Positions 55,522 to 64,000 of a stretch of DNA of 64,000 nt are shown here, in pieces. The stretch's first letter is position 1. Every line of letters starts with the position of its first letter. Under the pieces are notes generated by a model. It was given only the letters and a program-made list of their open reading frames with translations. It searched no databases and was not told the DNA's origin. This stretch comes from Dromaius novaehollandiae. Taxonomy: Eukaryota > Chordata > Aves > Casuariiformes > Dromaiidae. The position numbers were made by a program, and so were the translations under genes. The stretch is taken from NCBI RefSeq assembly GCF_036370855.1, contig NC_088108.1, positions 8,889,448 to 8,953,447 on the forward strand, read 5' to 3'.

Positions 55522-55928
55522 TCAGAACGAACTGTCAGAAGCGACAGACGCAGTAAGTTGCATTTAGCACCGCACATCTCGGGCAGCAGCGGGCAGAGCA
55601 GGCGCGGCGCGAGCACATAATCCTGGCAGCGCACATGACAGACGCGCTCCCGGCCCGAAGTTGGGCTTCTGAAGCCCCGCATCCCAGGCGGGTTTTCCCC
55701 CAGCCGCCCCCCGAGCTCCGGCCGCTCCCGCGGAGGTGCCCGCGGGCGCGCTGGGGAGCGCGACCCCCGCAGCGGCGGCCCCCAGGGCCGGGAGCAGGGC
55801 AGCGGCGTGGCTGCGCCGGTACCTGCCGCCGTGCCCCGCCGGGGCCGCCCGCGGCGGTGGGGAGCAGCCCGGCGAGTGGCGCCGCGCGCTCCGGGAGGGA
55901 CAAGGCGGGGGGAAAAGGGGGGAAAAAT

Positions 55929-55945
55929 TAAAAAAAAAAAAAAAA
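55929..55945. repeat. A tract in intron 1
   Basis: About 17 consecutive A on the plus strand sit in otherwise GC-rich DNA, giving a U tract in the GRIA3 pre-mRNA. Confidence 0.8.
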
Positions 55946-56072
55946 TCAAGTTTCACTCGCTCGCCCTCGCCTTGCGGCGCGCTGGGCCACAGGTCGCTGC
56001 GCGCTCGCACCGCTGCTCCCCGCGTTCGCGCCGCCGCCCGGGATGCGGTGCCGCGGGGCACGGCCGCGTCCT

Positions 56073-56090
56073 GCCGCCGCCGCCGCCGCC
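56073..56090. repeat. GCC trinucleotide tract in intron 1
   Basis: Six perfect GCC units on the plus strand, GGC in the transcript sense, sit within the CpG island and downstream of exon 1 in gene direction. Confidence 0.8.
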
Positions 56091-56215
56091 GAGCCCGCGC
56101 CGCGCCGGGCGCTGCTCGGAGCCGCCCGCGGGCACCGCCGCTGCCGGGCGGGGCCGGCCGAGCCGCCGCCGGGGCCCCGCGGGGAGAGCGGGCCGGGCGG
56201 CTTGGCTTGGCTTAC

Positions 56216-56309
56216 CTATGCTGATGGTGTTGGGGAACCCGCCCAGGGCCGCCCCCAGCAGCCCGGCCAGCAGCAGCAGCAGCGGAGCCCGCGGCGCGCT
56301 CTGCCCCAT
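56216..56309 (-). CDS. GRIA3: GRIA3 coding exon 1: start codon and signal peptide
   Basis: The exon encodes 31 full codons plus the first base of codon 32. It starts MGQSAPRAP, continues with five leucines (residues 10-14) and a small-residue hydrophobic stretch to about residue 22, then GGFPNTISI. The first part is a typical signal peptide, with cleavage expected near residue 22-23. GGFPNTISIG is the conserved N-terminus of mature GluA3. I chose this ATG because MGQS matches the start region of mammalian GluA3, which in human carries a few extra residues before an internal MGQS. The context is strong, with A at -3 and G at +4, and no in-frame upstream ATG was found. The donor at 56215 reads GTAAGC, and the frame continues exactly into exon 2 (I-G-G-L-F-M). 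The leucine run is a pure CTG tract. The 5' UTR boundary cannot be seen. Confidence 0.94.
56268..56282 (-). repeat. GRIA3: CTG trinucleotide tract inside the GRIA3 signal peptide
   Basis: Five perfect CTG codons in a row encode Leu10-Leu14 of the signal peptide core. All five leucines use the same codon, so the tract is a coding microsatellite that could change in length without shifting the frame. Confidence 0.85.
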
Positions 56310-56335
56310 TTTCTCCGGCCCCGGCGGTGCGGTCC

Positions 56336-56362
56336 CTACAGCGGGGCGGGCGGCGCGGGCAT
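56336..56362 (-). other. Upstream ORF of 8 codons in the GRIA3 5' leader
   Basis: An ATG at 56362 opens a frame encoding MPAPPAPL and closes with TAG at 56336, leaving 26 bases to the main GRIA3 ATG. It is in a different frame from GRIA3. Its start context is weak (C at -3, C at +4), so leaky scanning would let most ribosomes reach the main start. It matters only if transcription begins upstream of 56362. Confidence 0.55.
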
Positions 56363-56505
56363 GGGCGCAGCGGCGGGCGCGGGGCAGGGGCAGCGGCGGC
56401 GCCGGCGGCGGGGAGCAGGAGGAGCAGGAGGAGGAGGGCGCCCCCCGCCTTCCTTCCCGTCTTCGTTTTTTCCTCTCTCTCCTGCCGATCCCTCTCCGCT
56501 CGTCT

Positions 56506-56529
56506 TCACCCCAGCCGGGGAGGGCTCAT
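56506..56529 (-). other. Second upstream ORF of 7 codons
   Basis: An ATG at 56529 opens MSPPRLG and stops with TGA at 56506. It overlaps the CCAAT box, so it is in the mRNA only if a start site upstream of it is used. It would be a cap-proximal uORF of longer-leader transcripts. Confidence 0.35.
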
Positions 56530-56532
56530 TGG
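56528..56532 (-). promoter_or_regulatory. CCAAT box on the GRIA3 strand
   Basis: The minus strand reads CAGCCAATGAG, a good NF-Y-type CCAAT core, 219 bases upstream of the start codon. CCAAT boxes usually lie 60-100 bases upstream of a start, so this would suggest transcription starting near 56.43-56.47 kb. That conflicts with a start set by the TTTAAA element, so there may be more than one start site. Confidence 0.5.
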
Positions 56533-56763
56533 CTGCGCCGCTGCCCGTCTCCCCCCGTCTCCGCGCCCCCCCCGGCGCAGGGACTTCCCCCAAAGATGGT
56601 GGGCAGCGCCGCGGCGGCAGCACCCCGCGCCGCCGAGGCTGCTCCGCCCGGGCCGCGCCGGGGCGGGCGGGGGAGATCGATCGAACTTGGCGTGAGGCGG
56701 GCGGGCGCGCGGCGCTGGCGTCTGCCGGGCGCGGGGCTGCGGGCGCAGGGAGCTCCCCGGCCT

Positions 56764-56769
56764 CACGTG
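56764..56769. promoter_or_regulatory. E-box CACGTG in the GRIA3 upstream region
   Basis: This perfect CACGTG palindrome lies about 30 bases downstream (gene sense) of the TTTAAA element. Such E-boxes bind USF, MYC/MAX and CLOCK-type bHLH factors. Its occupancy cannot be judged from sequence. Confidence 0.45.
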
Positions 56770-56797
56770 GGCCGGCGGCGGCGGCTGCAGCGGCCCC

Positions 56798-56803
56798 TTT
56801 AAA
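56798..56803 (-). promoter_or_regulatory. TATA-like TTTAAA element
   Basis: TTTAAA stands out as the only AT stretch in its GC-rich surroundings. It is palindromic and so readable toward GRIA3. It lies 489 bases upstream of the ATG. If used, it would place a start near 56.77 kb and give a 5' UTR of about 460 bases. Its use is inference. Confidence 0.4.
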
Positions 56804-56847
56804 GCTGCATCGCCTCGGCGTGTGTGCGAGCGCGGGGGGCGCGCGGC

Positions 56848-56874
56848 GCTGGGGCGGGGCGGGGCGGGGCGGGG
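56848..56874. promoter_or_regulatory. GGGGC tandem tract (overlapping GC boxes), distal array 1
   Basis: Four to five head-to-tail GGGGC units on the plus strand give overlapping GGGCGG cores, the Sp/KLF binding motif. The tract lies about 540 bases upstream of the GRIA3 ATG. The same run of G blocks can fold as a G-quadruplex on the plus strand, which is the template strand for GRIA3. Confidence 0.75.
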
Positions 56875-56942
56875 GGCGCGAGCCGGGGTCCCGCGCGCCG
56901 CCGGCCGAGGCGGGAAAGGGCGGGCGCGAGCGGCGCCTCGCG

Positions 56943-56970
56943 CGGGGCGGGGCGGGGCGGGGCGGGGGGA
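56943..56970. promoter_or_regulatory. GGGGC tandem tract (overlapping GC boxes), distal array 2
   Basis: This is a second GGGGC repeat, about 70 bases beyond the first, with the same GGGCGG cores and quadruplex potential. Two closely spaced arrays suggest a Sp-type upstream promoter block or simple-repeat expansion within the island. Confidence 0.72.
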
Positions 56971-58230
56971 GCGGCGGGGGCCGCCGGGCCTGTCCCTCGG
57001 CGGGGCGCGGCAGGGCACCGGGGTGCGGGGGCGGCCCCCCCCCAGGGGCAGGGGGCGGAGAGGCCCCAGGGCACGGCGCCCCTCGCGTCCCCCGGCGCCG
57101 AGGCCCCGCACCCACCCGCCCGCGGCGCCTCCACGCGAAGGAAGCCGAGGCCGGGTTCATCCCCCACGGGGCAGCGTCAAGGCTCTCCAGACCCCCCCGA
57201 AGGGAAGGACCCCAGTAACGTCTCCCCGTTTCATCTGTCCCACTGGAAAAGACAGGCGGGGAGTCTCTGCCTGATGCCGCGTTGCCCCCAGCGCGTGGGT
57301 AGCCGGAGGTGGCCTCGCGGTGACCGCAGCGGGCGGCGGGCGTTGGCGCATGGGCCAGCGTCGCTGCCACCCACCTCTCGGCCGAGCACCAGCTCTTGTT
57401 TTGCCCCTGGCTCGTCCGTGCAGAGGGAGATACTGTGCTGCTGCCGCCAAGCGTGGGTCTCTCCTGTGTTAACCCTGCACCCGTCTCCTTCACTCCACAG
57501 ATCCTGCAGCTCTTTTCTCTTTTTGCCGCTTTGAGACTCAGAGAACTGTACAAAATGGAGACAGAAAAGAGACATTAGGTCACCCCAGTCCATCTCCCAG
57601 GCTCAGGGAAGACTGCTCTTCACTTGATGTCTCCCCTTCCTCTGATTTCAGCAGGACACCTTCCCCTGGTCCCCCCTCTGCCTTCTCTTTTTTTGCTTAA
57701 TCTCAGACTCTGGTGGTTTTTTGGTCTATGTTCAGTTGAGTTAGGGATAATATCAAAAGCACTTGGTTCTGCATTTGTAAAATAACCAGTGACGCTGGCT
57801 GTAGCATGTTGTGAGCACTCATGTAAGTAAGACATGGTGGCAATCAGATCACTGCACACACGCTAATGAAGAACATGACAGATTGAAACCGCTGCTCTCA
57901 AAGGAAGCCAAAAGCACACGTGAAGCACTGGACATCACATTCATCAAGCAGGACCTGCTGAACATTTGCATGCCCTCAGTAGCACATCCGTGTCTCCTGC
58001 TTACTCCCAGGTAAATGCATTGGTTGATAGATGTCGTGGGTCCCTTTACGAGAATGATTCCCAGAAGATGGGAGTCTATTCCAGTTCAGGCAGGGGTAGG
58101 GATCAGGCTGCGGGGGGCCTGGTAATGTCTCCTGTTTTGGCTGAGATGGCAGTTGTCACTTGATCTCTCTATTTAAAGAAATGGTTATCTGTGGTGGTCC
58201 CTGGGGTATAAAGGCCATCTTTAGATATAA

Positions 58231-58435
58231 CACTTTTCAAGTTCAAAGCACTTCACAAATACTATCTGTGAATTTCTGTAACATCCCTCTGAAATAGGAT
58301 TGTTTTCTCCTCTTACAGATGTGGAAATCTAAAAATCAGGGAAAGCAACTGACCCAGCTCATCTAGGCAAGAAGTTTCAGCCCCAGAATTAAAATCATGA
58401 GCAATACCTGGGCTTTAACCACTGTAGAGCACTCT
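58231..58435 (-). mobile_element. MIR-type ancient SINE relic (antisense on plus strand)
   Basis: Read on the plus strand, this follows the reverse complement of the MIR consensus in order. First comes a stretch like AAGCACTTCACAAATAC, then a segment about loss of counts from CTCTGAAATAGGAT, then CTTACAGATGTGGAAATCT, then a diverged part matching the region before the tRNA-related head, ending CCTGGGCTTTAACCACTGTAG, which resembles the MIR head in reverse. MIRs were active before the mammal-bird split or shortly around it, and few survive in birds. It sits about 1.9 kb upstream of the GRIA3 ATG, in the 5' flank. The identification is from memory of the consensus. Confidence 0.7.
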
Positions 58436-61400
58436 TCTCTGATATGTCCTTTGAAAGCGTAATAGACCTGAGAGCTGCAGACAGGTATCTGAAGTTTTGA
58501 CATCCAAAATACTTGTGAAAAGCATGTTCCTATAAACTAAAAATTTGTCTTTCCGCTTGCAAGCTACTTTTCTCTGACTACTCTACCTACCTCCAGCCCA
58601 TTGCTAACACACCCTCCAGACAGTTCTGCTGTCCTCTCCCTTTTATGTCCTTTCTTGGTGGCCTTGCTTGCTTTCTGTTCACCTGCTGCCACAAAGTTCT
58701 TCTTGTCCCTGCAGCTGTATTCCAGGCTGACTGCCACCTGCCACACTGACAGCTGATGATGTGCTGAAAAAAATTATGAAAATATTATGTTTAATATTAC
58801 AGATGTTAGCACAAGAGAAGAGATAAAATAGCCAGGGATAGGAGAATGAGCATGGCATGAAAGCATGGAATGAGCATGAGAATGAGCAATGTGGCAGAAT
58901 CTCGTTTTCATAAGCAGCCAGTAGGATGGATATATAATCCCCAAGACAAATGGTGCTTACTTGCCCCATATCAAAATGGGAAATCTAGTTATAATCTAAA
59001 ATGCATATATGCTAACAGACAAATAACTTTCATCATCATCCACATTTGTCCTTCTGGAGCCCAAAACACCCATATTATTATTAGCATTTTTGTTACCCAC
59101 TTTACTTTTTGCTTGGACAATCGTCTCATGATAAGATTCGTGGATATAAATAGGACAGCAGCTGTCCTGTATAGATTTTGGAGAACCTCAAAGAGACTCC
59201 ATCCCAGATAATCTTTCTTGTGTTTTACAGTGAGCCCAGTCTATCCTAGGTCAAAATTGTAGGAGTTTAGTTGGCTTTATGTGGATATTCATTTCAAGCA
59301 AATAGTTTATATAGTTTGCTAGGGATGCTCAGTGACTCAGGTTAATGAGTTCCATGGTAACCGAAGTCGTGCCAGATGCTTTCCCAAACCTTCCCTAACT
59401 AAATACAACCAATATTCTGCAGCATAATCTGCTACATGTTTCAACAATTTATAGTCGTTTGGAACACTAGGGGATTCTGAGTACTATCTACCTGAGCAGG
59501 ACAAGGTAATGATTTATAATTAGATAATATGTTCCCATTGTAATGTCAAATACTGGATTAGAAAAAGGCTATGGAATTTGGGACACAACGTTCTCGCAGG
59601 GAACCCATGGCATTAGCATTAAGTCATGGCAAAATCCACACTGGGACTCGGTTGGCTCAAATTTCACCCTAGATGTACTAAGCTGACTTTATCGCTTTTG
59701 TAATTCCTATTTCTAATTGCAATGGAGAAGTTCAGTCAGTGAGTTTCTAGAAGTTACTGTGGTTCTGTCAATACCAACAAAACCAGATCATTACTGACAA
59801 CAAATACTTCCAATTGCATGTTGTAGCTTTTCTTTTTTCTGTTTTTTTCTTCATAAAACAGAGAGGACACAATTAACTGAACTTTATGTTAATGTCAGCA
59901 TTTTGATTAGCTAACCTGATTAATTCTACAGTAGACAGTTTACAGATAGAGTGATAGTGGGGAGAGACAAAAGCAAAGATGAAAAGGGATTCAGGGAGAA
60001 GATGAAACAACAGATAGCAGGAGTCAAGAGGAAAGCACAGTGTCAAAAGAGGAAGAATGAATGCAGACAGCTTCATGTACTTTATAAAGCAGGTCAAAAG
60101 GACATTAGTTAAGATTTGATTAAATTATAAGTGTGCACAGAACAAACTACTAAAGCTCTCCTATTTACCTTTCATTGCCATGCAATAAAATGGAATAAAA
60201 TGAACATAAAATGAAATTAAAAGGCAGCAGATAAAAGATACTTTAACAAATTTTTTTTTACACAATTTAGAGTTAATCTACAAAGCTCCCTTCTACACAG
60301 TATTCTTGGCAAAAATAGTTCTCTGTTTTTAAAATCTTGAAATTCTTTATGAATTAGAATAACAAATGCAAATTCATTAGACTAACTAGGAAAAAGCTGT
60401 TGGGGGGATTAATATTCATGGTTCATGGTAAAAAGTGGCTACTGTGTGCCTTGAGGAAGACCTTTCTCCTCATGCATGACAGGAGCTTACGGTATGTCTC
60501 ACCTCTCTGAAAGTTTTTATACTGATCAGTATTAGAGCCAGAATACGAGATTAAATGATTCATTCATTTTTGTTACTCAGTTTTTTGCTAAGAACAGTCA
60601 ACGGGTGACATCCTGGAACTACAGAAATGTAAGGCAAGTTCATCACCTTTGTCACAGGAACTAGGGTTTTACCCAATACATTTTAGGAGAAGAATAATAT
60701 GATCTAGCATATGGGAATATGTTCTAGCACATGGATGGATGATCAAGAATTGTACAGGAACAGGGTCAAAGAGGAAAGTTGTTAATGAATATAAGTCATT
60801 ACTCCATTACTGCAGACTAATTTAACTTTAGGTAGCAGAAGCGATTTCCTGCAAAAACTTTTATTAGAACTGAATATAGACCATTATAGTAATTAACTAT
60901 ATGCATTACAATTGCACAACTAAGACACAAATGTGGAAACAGTCAGCACGTACAAATGCCTTCATTTTTCCTGGGTTTGGGATATTTTCAGAGTGCATAC
61001 TTCTAGTTCTCCTAAGAGCCAGGGGGCTGGGTTATTATAGTCCCATAATGTCAGAAACAATTTATATTGCATTCTGTGTTCTGATTAACTGTATGCTAGG
61101 CACTGCTGGCACAATGCAGCCCTTCAATTCTTATTTAAACCTGTACTTTTGCTGTGTTCACCTATATTTATTACTTAAGGAAACAGTAAATCGAATCAAA
61201 AAGTAATGGTATCCCATATACACTGCTAATAAAGTGAATCCTCTCTCTCTTCTTTTTTCATACCTGCATACACAGATTTCAGGCAATCTTGGGAAGTATA
61301 TCCAGTTCAAAATCATTTCAAACTCTGTGCATAAGCCGACCACTGAATACTTTTATTTCTGTATATGATGACCAAAACATATTCTTCTTAAAGACAATCT

Positions 61401-62394
61401 CTTTTAAGTAGTGAATAATCACATAACTTTGCCAATAGAAGGTCTATTTTCCTCCCAATGTGAGTTTATATAATGCCATAACTCAGTTCACCTCAGTTCA
61501 GACCTGTAATAGTGTCTTCTAGTGACAATGTCCTTGGAAAACAGGACATTGATTCTTAGAAAAGAATGTATAGACAATAAGAATTTTCACTTTTCACTAA
61601 AGCTTAGGGATTTCAGATTTGCTCTGTTCCACTTCCAGATCAGAGAGAGAGCAAGTGAGAAAGTCCTAGCTTCCCCAAAGCCAGTAGTCACAAAGTTTAA
61701 GCCTTGTGGCTGTCATTCGGTTCACTGTTAAGTTCAAAGGACCTATGGTTTTACTTCCCAAGGGAGCACTCGGAGCACTAGGCTAGGTAATCAGCCTCAC
61801 TCTCTCATTAGAGCTTGTTCTCTCCATATAAATAAGATATTCATTAATACAGGAAGAAGCTTAGATTAAACAGGAATGTTAAGGTGTCTCTCCCTTAGTC
61901 CTGGGAAATATATTCTCTCTGGATTGCTGGTCTCTCTTTTACTTTGTCACTACCCAAGAAATGTCACCTTGAATGTGAAAAAATTTCCTTACACAACTTC
62001 CATGAAAATGAAGTATTTCCTCAAAAGAAAGCAGTACACAATAGCATACATGGTAAAAATGAGCAGCTATTAAAACTTTTCTTTTTAGCTAGAGACTTAA
62101 CCTACCATCCAATTCAAACAGCATCTCAAGGTCTAACAAGACAGTAATTGGAAGAAAAAGGCAAATGATGCTAACAAGCTGTTAATAGAGGGAATTTACA
62201 GAACAGTCCAGCATCTGAGAAGACAGTAGAGCAGCATCATAACGAAGAAAAGACATATCCTACTGTAACATCACAGTCTAACCCACAGGCAGGAAGTTTT
62301 GACCCTTGTATACTAAAAGACCTAACACACAGCCTTTAAATCATATTTTGTCTTATCACAAAGGACTTGCATTGTCCATCTGCACAGAGATGAA

Positions 62395-62480
62395 TTTCAC
62401 CTAACGTGGTTTGTTTTATTGATTTCAGTGGGATTAACCGAGAGTATAAAGATGACCACAGTTGTACACTTGCACTGATA
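62395..62480. mobile_element. Ancient repeat relic with the same signature, copy 5 (5' flank)
   Basis: ATTGATTTCAGTGGGATTAA stands for the TTGACTTCAGTGGG core, with diverged sequence on both sides. It lies about 6 kb upstream of GRIA3. Confidence 0.4.
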
Positions 62481-63338
62481 TGAATAACACAATGTGGTTC
62501 TGATAATCTGCAGTGTTCGGGAGACAAGCAAATCCTGCAAAAAACCAGTGGTTTATTTGAAAAGAGAAGCATTTTCAGTCTCATATTAACAGTGTATCTA
62601 ATATTAAGAGACGTATTCTCATGCTTTATAAAACTTATTTTCTAATTAAAAGTTGTTTGGCTTTGTAACTCACACCTTGTAGGAAGTGTGCTGGATCTTG
62701 ATAATTATGGTATAAAATTGACTGATTATCTGATTGTTATTTCAGCACAACAGAAGGCGTAAGAAGTAAAAAGAAATGCAAAAGTGTTTTATAATAGCAA
62801 TTCTCACCGATAGCAATTTTCCAGTAGATCTGATACAGCCACTATAGAGCAAACTGAAGTCAACTGACAGTAGATTTACTCTCCTTAACTACCTTTTGCA
62901 GACTCCTCAGAAGTAGCCCATGAGGCCCAAGGAATCCACAGACCTGGTTTGCAGGGTGAGAGATACTTACTATCATCTGTTAAATGTTGTTTTAGTATCA
63001 GTCTGTCTTGAAACTGCTCTTGAACATGTAATCTGCTAGAATCCTGTTTTTATATGAATTCTGTTGTGTACCCATAAGCACTCAAAAATAGCTAAGCACT
63101 CAAGCACTAGTGTGAAAGTAAGATCCCTGCTATCTCTAAATGTCAATTTGGGGGAAGTTTTTTGTTAGAGCATCCTCCCTGTGATGACCAAGCACTGCGT
63201 TGTATATGCACCATTCATTTCACCAAGTTCAAAAGCAGACTTCACAGTACAATTGACTCTGGCAAAGTCAAGCGAGAACTACCCATCTATCTGGTGCTGG
63301 TAATTAAACGGTTCTTAGGATTGCTTTTCTAATATACT

Positions 63339-63486
63339 GGGCCAAATCTTCATCCACTGTAAAGTATCTTAGATCATTGAAATTATTTCTACTGTGGAGT
63401 AGCACAAATGGATGCTATTTGACTTTTCTGCAATATGAATGCAATCATCATGTTTTGTAGGACACACAGATTCTGATCAAGGCCCA
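63339..63486. mobile_element. Ancient repeat relic with the same signature, copy 6 (5' flank)
   Basis: It starts GGGCCAAATCTTCATCCACT, passes through TCATTGAAATTATTTCTACT and GTGGAGTAGCAC, and ends GATTCTGATCAAGGCCC. The GGGCC..GGCCC ends and the internal order match the longer palindromic form of the family. This is the most complete copy here. Confidence 0.5.
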
Positions 63487-64000
63487 CATACCACTACATG
63501 ATTTTTGAATTTGGTTTCACTACTTTCACCCTTCCATGTATATTGTTTAGGAGTTAGATAGCCGGCACAACAATTCTTCTGGGCATCCCTTAAGACTAAA
63601 TTTTGGACAGAAATTTCATTTGAAAATGATTCTATAATCTTGAATTAAAAATGTATTTTTACTATTTAGCTCAGTTGCATATATACCCCCTGCAGAAGCA
63701 TGTTTCCAGAGTGCAAAATTAAACTGAAAAAAGAAGCACTGTGATATTTTCTTTTTACTTCCAATTGTATAAGGAAATCTTGAAAGACTGTTTATTCTTT
63801 AAATGGTTATTTTATCTTTTACATAGGGATAGGGTTATCAAACCTGATTGTTCCCCTTTCTACTGGAGGCCCCTCTGGTGCTATGGAGAACTGTTTAAGA
63901 CATCAACCCATGACTAAGAATAGCGGGTGCTCATTCTTTGAGAAAGAAAGATTCTTTGACTTTTCTGGTAGGCCATTTGAGATAATCATTTGTGTATCCT

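Larger units (their letters stand above)
55560..57400. promoter_or_regulatory. GRIA3: CpG island covering the GRIA3 promoter, 5' UTR, exon 1 and most of intron 1
   Basis: Base composition changes sharply here from AT-rich flanks to very GC-rich, with undepleted CpG. The densest part is about 55.7-57.1 kb. The island is centred on the start codon, as expected for a germline-unmethylated promoter. It contains repeated GC boxes, an E-box, a CCAAT box on the gene's strand and a TTTAAA element. No single transcription start can be fixed. Multiple starts over about 100-500 bases upstream of the ATG would fit an island promoter. The edges given are approximate, judged by eye. Confidence 0.88.
57401..64000. 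other. 5' flank of GRIA3, no gene recognised
   Basis: Outside the CpG island the sequence becomes AT-rich again. Short ORFs up to 113 codons on both strands show no domain and no splice pattern. Apart from the MIR-like and other old repeat relics listed, and a possible CR1-like stub near 57.56-57.63 kb, I see nothing here. It may contain distal regulatory DNA of GRIA3 or be a plain intergenic region. Confidence 0.7.

Noticed and set aside
55736..57553. Long ORFs of 120-405 codons on both strands in the CpG island
   Set aside because: They are rich in Arg, Pro, Ala and Gly, overlap each other in several frames and exist because stop codons are rare in GC-rich DNA. None shows a domain, and the true coding exon there is exon 1 of GRIA3.
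57555..57640. Possible CR1 stub (segment like AGGTCACCCCAGTCCATCTC)
   Set aside because: It resembles the GGTCATCTAGTCCATCCCC part of CR1, but the match is too short and isolated to list as a feature.

Overview
This window is vertebrate nuclear DNA, most likely from a bird or another sauropsid. It carries the 5' end of one split gene, GRIA3, which encodes the AMPA-type glutamate receptor subunit GluA3. The gene is on the minus strand and reads from right to left. Three coding exons can be placed to the base. Exon 1 (56309-56216) has the start codon and signal peptide. Exon 2 (55493-55335) and exon 3 (22019-21780) encode the start of the extracellular amino-terminal domain. Together they give 493 coding bases, or 164 codons plus one base. 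The reading frame joins cleanly at both junctions, and each intron has GT-AG ends and phase 1. The rest of the receptor (remaining amino-terminal domain, ligand-binding halves, membrane segments and tail) must lie to the left of base 1.

Layout from right to left: 57.4-64.0 kb is 5' flanking DNA with no recognisable gene but a clear ancient MIR-type SINE relic. About 55.56-57.4 kb is a dense CpG island that spans the promoter, 5' UTR, exon 1 and most of the 722-base intron 1. It has GC-box arrays, an E-box, a CCAAT box, a TATA-like TTTAAA and two very short upstream ORFs. Intron 2 (33,315 bases) is mostly AT-rich, with simple repeats, old interspersed-repeat relics and one unusual CpG-richer stretch at about 25.7-27.4 kb. 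The first 21,779 bases are part of intron 3; exon 4 was not found in it.

The assignment to a bird or other sauropsid is inference. I see no primate- or rodent-type young SINEs or L1. Interspersed repeats are sparse and old, and are of CR1/L3-like and MIR-like types. GluA3 protein sequence is so conserved that the exons themselves do not settle the species.

The window is not a gene cluster and I see no evidence of an undescribed system. The points most worth a second look are a G-quadruplex-capable minisatellite on the transcribed sense strand of intron 2, the CpG-rich intronic patch, the upstream ORFs in the 5' UTR, and a set of ancient repeat relics that share a partly palindromic signature. 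The many short ORFs in the introns and the long ORFs in the CpG island look like chance or composition effects.
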